NCBI RefSeq assembly: GCF_027580225.2
Contig: NC_073358.2
Span: 10,963,001-11,027,000, forward strand
DNA length: 64,000 nucleotides
Source of the DNA: Misgurnus anguillicaudatus
Taxonomy: Eukaryota; Chordata; Actinopteri; Cypriniformes; Cobitidae
Direction of reading: 5' to 3'
This document shows, one piece after another, positions 46,968 to 58,409 of the stretch. A program made the translations under genes and the position numbers. Position 1 is the stretch's first letter. Every line of letters begins with the position of its first letter. The notes beneath the pieces were generated by a model. That model did no database searches. It had not been told where the DNA came from and saw nothing but the letters and a program-made list of their open reading frames with translations.

Positions 46968-48234
46968 AGAGACAATAATATGAGGCTGTTGTTGCACAAG
47001 AGCGTTTGTAAGGCACAGCGTACATCACCTCAAAGAAATTGCTTGGGCAATCATTACACAACGTTTCCAAACCATATATTAAAACGTTTATTGGGTTGAG
47101 ATTAAAAACAGAACCATAATTAAAAACTAAATTAAAAACAAGCAAGTGAATGTAACAACCCCTGCAAGCAATAACCAAATAACCCGGAGCCAAGATGAGT
47201 TAGATGTTTTGTTCATCCCATCCCCCTGAAGTGTGAAACTTAAGCTGATGTTCCTTGAGCTCCTGTCATTGCTGTGTATATTAGTTTGTGTCTTGAGGCT
47301 TTGCACCTGGGTGCAGTTGTGTTGACAATATTTATGGTCACTTCAGGGTGACCGCAGATGTTTGAACATCTTCAGTGTTGGACTGGGACACTTTGTCCAT
47401 CCTGTCGTCCTAAACACAGAACTGCTGGAGCCCTATTAAACAACACATGATCTGTCATATTAGGGCTGCGCTGTCGATCAAAATGTTATGATCTTTCTCT
47501 GCAGTGCCAAATGCAAATGACATAATTTTTTATTGACATTTATCTGTTTCCATCTTTCTTTTTCCATCTACTATTTTTGCATACTGTATGCTTGAATGCA
47601 TAAAAAGTTAAAAACTTTCTTTACCTTCTTGTGTAGGAATGAAGCTTTGTTCCTGTCTAAATGAAATCATGTCTGTTTGATTGAGGTTTACAGTGGAAGG
47701 TCGGTTGTGTCGAGCCTGGGGCTCTGGCCCTCTGGGCGTCATAAGTCAAGTCAGGGTAATAAACACAGACAGCAGAATTTCTCATCAGCGAGACAGGTGA
47801 CTTCTTTGCCACCTGGGTAATGCAATGTGTTTACGCAGTTTAAGGTTAAAAACACATTTTTTTCCACATACCGTACATTTTTTTTTGCTCCTTTATGCCT
47901 CACGTCGATTTTTACAGAGCTCATCGTTTTGAAAAGCGTTGTGTGCTCTGATTGGCCAGCTATCCAGTGCGTTATGATAGGCAGAACACCTCAAGTGTGT
48001 GACAAAAAAGTTACCTTATTTGTAAAATCAGCTTCTTAAGTGTCTCCACGACATGGCGACGGTGGCAACAATACTACAGCGAGAATAAATGTTACACCTT
48101 GCTTTTTTGCGTATATATTTGGGCGGTGTTATGCAAATCTTCCCATACAGTGATTTAGATATATGTTTAAATAGGAATTAAAGAGGCGTTTTAGGAAGTC
48201 ATGGATGAGCCTTAAATTTTAGAAAGAATATTTG
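46964..48234. other. Intergenic, no gene recognised
   Basis: Unique sequence with no coding signature. Stretches near 47230-47350 and 47690-47820 look non-repetitive and could be regulatory, without direct support. Confidence 0.35.
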
Positions 48235-49163
48235 AAGAGTTTGGCTCCAAAACACAATAAAGCCATTTTTTTAAATAATGAGTTACTGCCAAAATCAGTA
48301 TTTTATCAGGTCAGTATTAAAAAGTTAATTCTTAATTTTACGCAAAATCCAATATCCGCCGTGTTATTCTGTTATCTTTTCTCCCTTTTTTCCCAAAACG
48401 CGATAAACGCCAGTCCTCTCTTTTGCAGAATGCAATAAATCCACTCAACAAATCACAGCGCATCATTCCACGCACTGTAAACAATAATGGCGGCGCTTTA
48501 AATTCACACGGAATCCTAGTTTTCCTAATCTACTTTTTACTTCATGTTCAACTAACAAACAAAAACAAAATAATACTTTGATGGCATTTTGAAGGCACTT
48601 GGGAGACGGATGCATTCTCTGGAATCCTCTCAAGCGGAGGTTTCCGCCTTCCGATTGGTTGACGCCGAACGTTTCCGCCTTCCGATTGGTTGCTGCCGAA
48701 CCGCATCATAGCTCATTAACATAAAGTTGAGCTGATTTCAACTCTCATCGACGCTCACACCGTACATGACGCGCCGCTGCTTGACAGGGCTCGAAGGCAC
48801 AGTAACAGCAGCAATGACAGTGTTCCTAATATGACAAAGTAAGTGTTTTGATAAATGCCATTAAAGTTTTTTTTTTAAATCAGTGTATACCACTAGTCTA
48901 ACTAAATGAATATAACATGGCAAAGATAAATGCACATTTATTGATTCAATAGATTTATAGCATTTTGAAAAAAACCTTGGAAAAGTTTTTATAATAAATC
49001 TTTGAAAATCAAATTATGGATTTCAATTTTTTATGTTTTTATAACCCAAAGATACTATGTGAAAGTTTGTAACAGAAAATAGTGTTTTTCTTCTTGGTAT
49101 AGAATACGCGTTTTTTCCGAAATTAGTCAAAATGGAATTATTGCGTTTTGGAACCAAACTCTT
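48235..49163 (+). mobile_element. DNA element with AAGAGTTTGG...CCAAAACGC ends, copy 1
   Basis: Left end AAGAGTTTGGCTCCAAAACA and right end TTGCGTTTTGGAACCAAACTCTT are inverted copies. The interior shares long blocks with 54547-55533 in opposite orientation (ACTAGTCTAACTAAATGAATA, GATACTATGTGAAAGTTTG, TTGGTATAGAA). It encodes no protein. About 48613-48730 contains a segment (TTCCGCCTTCCGATTGGTTG, present twice) also seen at about 60160-60260. Confidence 0.75.
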
Positions 49164-50441
49164 AATTTCTTTAAATTTGAAACTTAAAAAATTTAATTTG
49201 ATCTTTGCGGCTTTACGGATCATCAAACACCTTAAACACCCATAATACAAATAAAAACATGAAATATCATCGTGTGACACCTTTAATATATCTGAGAGAA
49301 AATACATATTGTTTTTGCTTTTACAGTACTTCAAATAATATCAATTAAACTCTAATTTTGGTTTTTGGTTTAAAAATTGATAATTGACAATAAAATTCAC
49401 AATTGAAATTGAAAACTTTTTTCTTTGGAATATTGTGGTATTTATTACAAATGACTTTGAAGTCCGTGAGCTTCATTATTATTTTTTTAAATGAATGTGC
49501 CTCTTAATATTTAATCAAATATTATTTGATATATAAAGATATTTTTGTTTATGAAAATGCCAGATGGGCAAATGCCAGAAATCCATTGGAAAGCTTTAAA
49601 TATAAAACTGCAATCTTCAAATGATTTTTTTTTAAATGAATTGTTGAGCTTCTGCATACTGTAATAAATGGTTCAAATTCATACACCTTAGGCATCATTC
49701 TGACAACTGCCTTTAAAACTGTGAGAATTGATTGGCTTTTTATACCAAGTGACTTGGTTTGCAGCCCCTCGTTTTCAGACAGTGCACAAATCAAAGGCTA
49801 AACGCTTAATACCACCAAGTCAGGGTAAGACATTTCCCATGTTGAGCCTTTAATGTCTGTGCACACAGATCAAGCACACTTGGGTGATGGTCTGTCTCCT
49901 CTGGCCTTTGTCCCCGAATTCACCCAGACAAAATTTAATTCATCTCACAATTGCGTTTTTTCATTGAATAAAACCCACAGCGACTGGGCACGCTGAACAG
50001 CACTGCTTCATTATTCACCAGTAAATGAACTCTGCAGGACCTCTGTCTGTCTGTCGGTGTGCGTACCGCGGTAAGCGACTGAATAATTCACAGCTCTGTG
50101 ATGATGAAGCATTTAGACTTTTGCTAAAGTGGTTTACCATAACTGTGTCTCATGCACTCCTACTACAGTATTGCACTCCAGGAATCCCTGATAAAGGACT
50201 CTTACTGAATACTCTTTAAAGCAACGAACATTAAGAAAAGCATTTTTCCATTAGTTTTTTATGTGTTAACTCTCATTCTGAGACTTTCATTTTAAAGTAA
50301 TTTCCTATAAATACAGCCTTTTATGTATTACGTCTGTTGGTTGCATTAAGTTTCAACCTATTGCAAAGAGCCTTGTTTTTATAATGTAAAAAAGAATCCT
50401 TCATCCAATTATGCATCATTATACACTATGCAAAACGAACC

Positions 50442-50632
50442 CTGTAAAAATATTCTTTGCTGCCTTAAATTTTTTTGTCAAATCAACTCAGATTTACAAG
50501 TCATGTCAACTTACTATTATCTTGACAAGGCAGGAGTTGCTACAACTTAAAAAATGAAGTCAACATAGTCACAGTCAAGATAAATAATGGTAAGTTAAAA
50601 AATTAAGGCAGCAAAGAATTTTTACAATGCAG
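50442..50632. repeat. Short foldback MITE
   Basis: CTGTAAAAATATTCTTTGCTGCC at the left mirrors GGCAGCAAAGAATTTTTACA at the right, followed inward by TTAAATTTTT / AAAAAATTAA. It is 191 bp. Confidence 0.82.
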
Positions 50633-51807
50633 TATGTATAAATATTTAGTATTCATGATATGTGAACAACACTAAACCTGCTCAACTTCAAAAATACTCT
50701 CTGCTATCCATAAACCCATGGGAGATGAGGAGACATCAGATTTAAAAATGATCCATGGTTTGAAATTTGCTATACTGTAGGTAAAATGTTTGCTAGTGTC
50801 AACTCGTGGTTGGGTAAAATATGGAAAAACCCAACCATTGGATTGTTTTTGGGTTTCTGGGTTACGTTAACTATGGTATTTCACTGCAAAACCCTCTAAG
50901 TATATTTGCAGTCTCTCTTCATTTACCTTTTGTAATAAAGGTAATATATTCTGTAAAACTCCTTTAACCAGGTAAAAAGCTCTTGACGTACTGTATGTGC
51001 GCCGTTGTTCATCCAATAATTTTTTGGTGCACTGAAAAATCAAACCTATATTTCTGAATAGCCTGAGGATCGGATTAAGCAGATTTGAAGCGAAAGTATT
51101 TGACGTACGTATAATTGGTGCCGAGAACATTTAGCCAATATCATTATCTTATTTTTGACGAGTTGGGGTTTAACGGCTTTTCAATCTGAGCTCTTCGTTT
51201 GTTTCTTTGAAAAAGGTTTACTCAAGAACACTTGTCAAAGGGATGTTGTATGTAGTATGTATTTAAACAATAACTATACTGTACTACAAACCAAGACGCA
51301 GCCTGAGTTTTGACTGATAAAAACACATCACAATCATGTATTCAGCAGTACAGGACAACGACAATTACACTATTTAAAGAGGACCTATTATGTGTTTTCA
51401 CATTTTCAACTTTTTTTACTGTGTTATGTTGACGTTTAGGCATGAAAATGGACAAAAGGGTTGACCACTCACAACTCTTCGGTCCATCTGACCAATCAGA
51501 GCATTTCACTTTTTAGAAGGAGGGGTTTTGAAACAGATTTGGAAGAGAGGTGCTGCAACAATGTCAAACATTAGAAAATAATTTTTTGATCAATTAAAGA
51601 GCCACTATAGTCCAATTCACGATTTTACATTTCCTTTGGTGTGTAAGTGTGTATTAGTACAATATTCAAAAGGTACATCCCCCAAAGTAAATGATGATGC
51701 AAATTATCATCTCCAACGTAAATTTCTTTTCTTGGACTACAACAAACACACAGATTGAAGGCAACATTTTACTTCCTGGAATTGGTGATGTGGACAAGAC
51801 CGACATT
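50633..51807. other. Intergenic, short repeat fragments
   Basis: Contains a relative of the CTATTATG family MITE at about 51378-51600. No gene was recognised. Confidence 0.4.
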
Positions 51808-52310
51808 GAGTGCGTTTACATGTCTTACACACGATCATGTAAACACGTAAAATGTTTTTCTTTTATCGGGGAAAGCCCATAAACGGCGTAAGCAAGAAAC
51901 GATCGGCAGAGGTGTTTTTTTAGCTCATTACCCCGATTTCGCGTGGCATGTAAACACCTTAACCGGCTTTCTCATGTGCGCATGTCTCCGCGTGTGAAAG
52001 ATAAACGTCACACGCGTAAGTAAGCGCAAAGTAACACATAAAAGTCTCCACTCAACTGAAGCAATTGGCTGAGAAACTGCAAAAATTGAAACTCATGTTA
52101 TATTAACAGGTTCTGCAGACACGAGACACAACAGTACATCTTAAGACAGATATGCCGTTGGCTTTTTGAACGACTATTATGTACTAACTATAGGCTGTGA
52201 CGTCACTGCCTGCGAGAAACCTGATGAATCTCCAAGTCCCATGAAAACAGTTTCTTTAATAAGCAGATTTTTGATGATTATCCGCTTATTCTGTGCATGT
52301 AAATGCACTC
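51808..52310. mobile_element. MITE with GAGTGCGTTTACATG ends
   Basis: About 503 bp. GAGTGCGTTTACATG at the left and CATGTAAATGCACTC at the right are inverted copies, with ATT directly outside each end. It is non-coding. Confidence 0.75.
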
Positions 52311-52313
52311 ATT

Positions 52314-54219
52314 ATCATAATTCCTCCCTCTTCGGACTCAGCCTGTAAGTTAACTCCTGTCAGCATTGCATTGTGCGCAAATCTTTCAAACATGGTAACG
52401 AGCGTCACATTTCCAATCAGGGACACAGAGCTTTTCAAATCGATGAGTTTTGTACAAAATCAGTGCGTTTCAGGACGAGAGTAAAATCTGGAGCTACAAA
52501 AATGTACGGTATGTGGAAAATAATGTGTTTTTTGAACCATAAACCACGCGAACACATTGTATTATACCAAATACACAAAATAACATAGTTTATTTAGCAA
52601 TGAAATAGGTGCTCTTTACGCATGAAAATCCTTGTTGACCACAAAAACTGTCATTTCTTAAGCTTTTCAAGTTAAAGCTCTTGTTTAGCAAGTTTTTTCA
52701 TATCCTTTATTTTGGACAATATCACGAGAGCATACGCTCCCCGCTAAAGCTGTTAACCCAGAGATTAGCATACATTTTAGGCTGTAAAAGAGGCAGCTTG
52801 TCATGAATAAGCCGTATTTAAGCTTTTTAAGATTCTGTGTATTCTGCTCGGGGTCTTTTGTTGTGCAAACATTACCGCATGGCCACAGCAGTTAATAAGC
52901 CGAATACATCTGCATGCATTTCCTAAAGCCAGAAGATCTCTTCCAGAAGCAGAGCTTAAATTGGGGTTCAGCACCGGAGCATGAGGATAAATCCACATCA
53001 TTCCCTCTGAGCTTTAAAGTCGAGTTTTTCTTCACTTGTGTTTGCTGTGTTAATGCTGATCCAGTGATGCAAAGCTACCTAAATTACATCTGTGAATGGT
53101 AGACACCTGGGTAACACAGCCTCCGTCAGCAGTAATTGATCCATAGAGTATAACATAAGCTGTCTGCGACGCCCCCCTGAGGTTAACGGCCAATCGGAGA
53201 GCTGCTACTCTTTGCATTGGAGCAAAGACGGCATGTTTTCTCTTCCTTTTTGCATTCAGCGTTGCCAGCGATTACCTCGACGTGGGATCATGTGGAATTA
53301 GCATGGGTTTGCATCTGGACGCCATCAGCTTTGTTGGACTGCTGATCTAAATCAATGCAATTAGACATGTAATGAGTAATAAAACAATAACAGCAATATC
53401 ATCTTTAATACAGAATTAATACAATACATTAAATCTATTCAAGTTAAATCAGTTAAACGAATAAAAGAAACGGATTCATTATGATGCTCAAATGAATATA
53501 AAGGGATAAACTGCTCATCCTAGTGAATCAGAACAGATTCTGTACTTACATTGAAAATCCATCTGTATGCATTTTAAACCAAAGCCCCAGTACATCTCTT
53601 CAAATCCTTTCTCAGTACAATGCCAAACAGCTCCATAAGAATCGTTCAAGCAAAATATTTCCTGAGGCAGCTGAACTACAGAGTTGGATCAGCAGATTTT
53701 AGGCAGTTACTCAAACCCAGACATGGTTGGAAACATAAGGGGTTTGTGAACAGTGGCACTGAGGGTCCATCTGTGCTTTCGGATAACTTAAAAGAGCACA
53801 CATGGTATTACATTTGGCATTAAGATGCATTTTTGTCGATCGGATCTCAAGTGGACGAGAGAGACACATGTTTGTTCACACCTGGTGTTTAATCTGTCGC
53901 TTTTGTCCACTTTCAACCACTTCTCTGCTGATGACTTTGAGGTAATGGTGGGCAAGTCGTTAAAACACAAGCAGGAGAAATGATGGGGTTATATTGACAC
54001 GCACCAATATTATGTCAGAGTCCGCTGCTTGTGTTGTTAGTAAACATGCTGCATAACATTTAAACGTGTTAATGTAAGAGCCTTCTCTGATATGTCAGAG
54101 CAATTGATGAAATAAGCACGTTCGCAAAATCTGAGAGCAGCCGCTTTAGTTTTATCAATGAAAGCCTAAAGACCGCGTTGAATGCTGTGGGGTTGTATAA
54201 ATAAATAAATAAATAAATA
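52314..54219. other. Intergenic, no gene recognised
   Basis: Largely unique sequence. The part around 52900-53350 has more balanced composition but no coding exon with splice signals and family features. Confidence 0.35.
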
Positions 54220-54220
54220 A

Positions 54221-54296
<76 letters not shown>
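54221..54296. repeat. (TA)n microsatellite, long
   Basis: About 38 TA units preceded by (AATA)n at 54198-54219. It is likely unstable in length and prone to cruciform extrusion. Confidence 0.97.
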
Positions 54297-54298
<2 letters not shown>

Positions 54299-54444
54299 CA
54301 CTAGTCAAATTTAAATTGGATAAAAGTTTTTGTTTTACTTTTTTGATCCACTATTAATAATTTGCCTATTTTTTGTCTTTCTTGTAAAGCTGCTTTGACG
54401 CAATTAAACATAGTAATAGTGCTATACAAATAAATATGACTTGA

Positions 54445-55727
54445 CTGAAAATTCTGTCATCATTTACTCGCTCCCATGTTGTTACAAACCTGTATAAATT
54501 TCTTTGTTCTGATAAACAAGAAGGAAGATGTTTTGAGAAATCTATGAAGAGTTTGATTCCAAAACGCAATAAATCCATTTTGACAAATTTCGGTAAAAAC
54601 GTGTTTTCTATACCAAGAAAGTGACAAGATGAAAACCACTATTTTCATTTACAAACTTTCACATAGCATCTTTAGTTTATAAAACCATAAAAAATTCTAA
54701 TCCACAACTTGATTTTCAAAGATTTATTTTAAAAACGGATAATTTTTTCCACAAAATGCTATAAATTGAATCAATATATACATGTGCATTCATCTTTGCC
54801 ATTTTATATTCATTTAGTTGACTAGTGGTATACACTGATAAAAAATAAACATTAATGGCATTAATCAAAACACTTACATTGTCATACTGTATTAAGATCA
54901 CTGTCATTGCTGCGATTATACTTGACGTCGTCGCTTAACATTTTTTACAGCGATCAGCTGTAACAGTTAAAATGTTTTGGTCCTGCTTGATTTTTGTTGA
55001 CTGAGTAAAATAATGGAAAGTTTTTCATAAGATCCCCTGGGGTCAATGTGTTAGCATGACAGAAACTTGCTGTCGGGAGAACAAGCACCTGTCTCCTGAG
55101 TGCCTCTCGTGTAAATTATTAGATGTTGATGGCTTACATTTCTTTCCCGTCACAGAAAACATAACAGGTTTATCAATGCAATTTAAGTAATATTTTGCTT
55201 TTGTTTGTTTGTTTATCACGAAGTACAAAGTAGATGAGGAAAACTAGGACTCTGTGTACTCAACACGCCACCATTGTTTGTTTACATTGTGTGCAATGGT
55301 GCGCTGTAATTTGTGGAGCGGATTTATTGCATTCTGTAGAAAAGGAGGAGTGGCGTTTATCACGTTTTGGGAAAAAAGGGAGAAAAGATGACAGAATAAC
55401 ACGGCGGATATTGGATTTGACGTAAAATTAAGAATTTACTTTTAAATACTGACCTGATATAATACTGATTTTGGCAGTAATCAAAAAGCAATTTTTTCAA
55501 AAATGGCGTTTATCGCGTTTTGGGACCAAACCAAATATATATCCAGAGTAGGAGAAAACAATACTATGGAAGTAAATTGGGTCCACGGATGTTTTGTTTA
55601 CAAACATTTCTCAAAATATCTTCCTTTGTGTTCATCAGAACAAAGAAATGTATACCGGGTTGTAACAACGTAGGAGTGAGTAAATGTTGACAGAATTACA
55701 ATTTTTTGGGGTGAACTATCCCTTTAA
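54445..55727. mobile_element. MITE of the 'GGGATAGTT' family interrupted by another element
   Basis: The left part (54445-54546: GAAAATTCTGTCATCATTTACTC, GAAGATGTTTTGAGAAAT) and right part (about 55534-55727: AAATATCTTCCTTTGTGTTC, GGTGAACTATCCCTTTAAA) belong to one MITE like 14932-15240. It is split by the insertion 54547-55533. Confidence 0.72.
54547..55533 (-). mobile_element. DNA element with AAGAGTTTGG-type ends, copy 2 (inverted)
   Basis: AAGAGTTTGATTCCAAAACGC at the left and GCGTTTTGGGACCAAACC at the right. The interior is the reverse complement of 48235-49163 over long stretches. The middle differs (for example about 54900-55030), so both copies carry private changes. Confidence 0.72.
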
Positions 55728-55733
55728 ACTATA

Positions 55734-57576
55734 GTTTTAGCTCTAGTCACAGGAACCAATTTTTATGCTTTATTTCTGCTGAATAAAGCTTCTACAGAGC
55801 CGTGCCTGACCAGGCCTGACCTCATATATGCTTTTTTGGCACAGACTAAGCGAAAGCGCAGATGGTTTATGATTCACAGCAACATACCGTGAATTCCTTA
55901 CAATGCATTTTTCGCAGTACATAAAACAAAGCTTCCTACAGGACATACTGCAATTACGTACAAATAAAGCACCTTTTATTACGCAGGCTAACTTTCTGTC
56001 TTATCGTCTAATGGCCATTTCGAATGAATGACAAATGTCAGGCAACCCAATTTAGAATGAATAAAATGCAAATGCACCAGAACTACATTAACTGCATGTC
56101 ATTAATAATGCAAATTTCTTTTGTTCCCTCAATGGCAACACAGCTCCAGCAATACCTAAAAACGCTGTAGCTTCACTTTCATCTGTATTAATTAAACGAC
56201 ACAAACAGCTCAGTTAAGCAGCTTCTCATCTGGAGAGAGAGAAACCCCTGCAGTCCACTGCTTTTGTTGCTGGATTTGATAGTGGAGGGAGTCCAAATTA
56301 GCATATCTAAATCATTACAGGATTGGATAGCGGCTTTTTCATCTTGATGATATCTCTGATGAGACGCTTTGCATATTAACAAAGATTCAGGCCCAGCTGA
56401 GCCGGTCTCACATTAATTTTTATGTCGAATAGAGAGTTTTTCCATTTAAAACAACGATAGCTGTACCGTGTCCACATCAATATTTACCTTTCTCAAATTT
56501 GTATGCTCTCATTTTCAGTTTCATCTTCTGCTAACCATTTAACACCAGTGGTCATTTTGTGGATGAAGCATTTCCATCTAAAAATACAAAATGGAAATGA
56601 ACCTCAGGACCATTTTAAATCGGGCCAGCTGTCCACTTCAGTCTCCATGTGAAGCCTTATTGACGTGTCAGATCTTTTTAAACACCAGCACTTCATGTGG
56701 CGAGGACAGAAGCAGGACATTCACTACAGATCTATTCTCAACCTGGGATTCAAATATGGGCCACTTTACTAAGCCGACACCTTCCACTCATTACGTATGC
56801 TAATAAAGTCAAGCCATTCAGGTTGCTGTGATGGGTCACGTTGTAGTAAATTGTATGTAATTAAATGAAAGAGAGGCTAACAAAGGATAATGTTGTTAAA
56901 ATGGCTGCCATATTCAGTCCCTGCCTTTTAATTATGAATTAAACAAAAAAATATTTTCTATGGATGAGTTACCAAATAAACTGATGGAAGAAATTAGCGT
57001 TTGACATTTAAAATGATCAGTTTTAAACCACAAGAAAATGCAATAGAGAGATGAACAATATGGCAAGATGCTTTTCCAATACTCTCAGTAGAAATGGTTC
57101 AGTAGTCTTTAACAGTGGCAGCCTTTTTCGAGGGCGGACAATGTGAAGCTCGTAAAAACTTGTATTTAGCTTATCGCGCGTCATGTGAACCTATGTGCAT
57201 CACACCTCATGTGAAAATACGAGCCTGCTGAAGATGCTTCGAAAGGGGTTTATGATATGAGAGACCCTCACATTTGCCAGATCATTGCTTTATCTCACAT
57301 GTAATCAGAGTTTAGTGTTAAGTTTGTGTCTTGCAAGTATTTTGTGAACGTGAGCGTCTCTTTTATCATAAACCCTTTCGGCGTGCAGCACGCACGTATT
57401 TTGACATGATGCATGATGCACATAGGTTCACATGACGCACCAAACACATATTTTAGTAGTCCCCGTTTGCCACTAGCCTTTAATGTGCCATTTAGTTACA
57501 GATATGTATACATTTTGAATTAAATTGTACTTCTGAGGTACTAATATGCACTCTTTAGGTACAAATGGGTACTTTT
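55734..57576. other. Intergenic; unique stretch with TAAT/ATGCAAAT words
   Basis: No gene. About 56040-56380 has clustered AT-hook/POU/homeodomain-type words (AAAATGCAAATGC, CATTAATAATGCAAAT, GTATTAATTAAACG) in non-repetitive DNA and is a weak candidate regulatory element. Confidence 0.3.
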
Positions 57577-57975
57577 TGTGACCCTGGACCACAAAACCAG
57601 TCATATGGGTCAATTTTTTGAAATTGAGATTTATAACTGATATGAAAGTTGAATAAATTAGCTTTCAATTATTTTGTAAGGATAGGACAATATTTGGATG
57701 AGATGCAACTATTTGGAATCTGAGGGTGTAAAACATCTAAATATTGAGAAGATTGCCTTTAAAGTTGTCCAAATGAAGTCCTTAGCAACACATCTTACAA
57801 TTATAAGTATATTTTTGCTATATTTACAGTAGAACATTTACAAAATATCTTCATGAAACATGATCTTTACTTAATATCCTAAAGAATTTTGACAGACAAA
57901 ATGATCATTTTTACCCATACAATGTATTGTTGGCTATTAGTACAAATATACTTGTGCTACTTATGACACGGTAAT
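57577..57975. repeat. MITE, second copy of the 13672-13999 family
   Basis: Begins TGTGACCCTGGACCACAAAA and ends near CTTATGACACGGTAA. It shares CAGTCATATGGGTCAATTTTT and ACAATGTATTGTTGGCTATT with the copy in the ptcra-like intron. Confidence 0.78.
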
Positions 57976-58026
57976 AATTAAGAGATTGCTTTTTGACTAT
58001 TTATCTTACTATTAATAGGTTTGTGT

Positions 58027-58409
58027 TTAAAGGTGTAGTGTGTAACTTTTAGAAGAATCTCTTGACAGAAATGCAATATAATTTACATAACTATATTATC
58101 AGGGGTGGATAAAGACCTCAAATAATGAACAATTATGTTTTAATGACCTTAGCATAATACGTTTTTATCTACATACACTGCGGGTCCCCTTACATGGAAG
58201 CCACCATTTTGTGTCACCATGTTTCTACAGAAGCCCTTAACGGAAAAACTTTGTTTAATAAGTTGCCTCTGGTGTAGACATGTTTGTCCTGTGGTATCTA
58301 CCGTAGCTTCTATGCGTTTCAAAAGCGGGGTCAGGTGTGGATGAGCCGTTGGTTTCAATTTGCAACCTCACCACTAGATGCTGCTAAAAATTACACACTG
58401 CACCTTTAA
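58027..58409. repeat. MITE with TTAAAGGTGTAGTGTGTAA ends
   Basis: TTAAAGGTGTAGTGTGTAACT at the left mirrors TTACACACTGCACCTTTAA at the right. It is 383 bp, non-coding. Confidence 0.85.
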
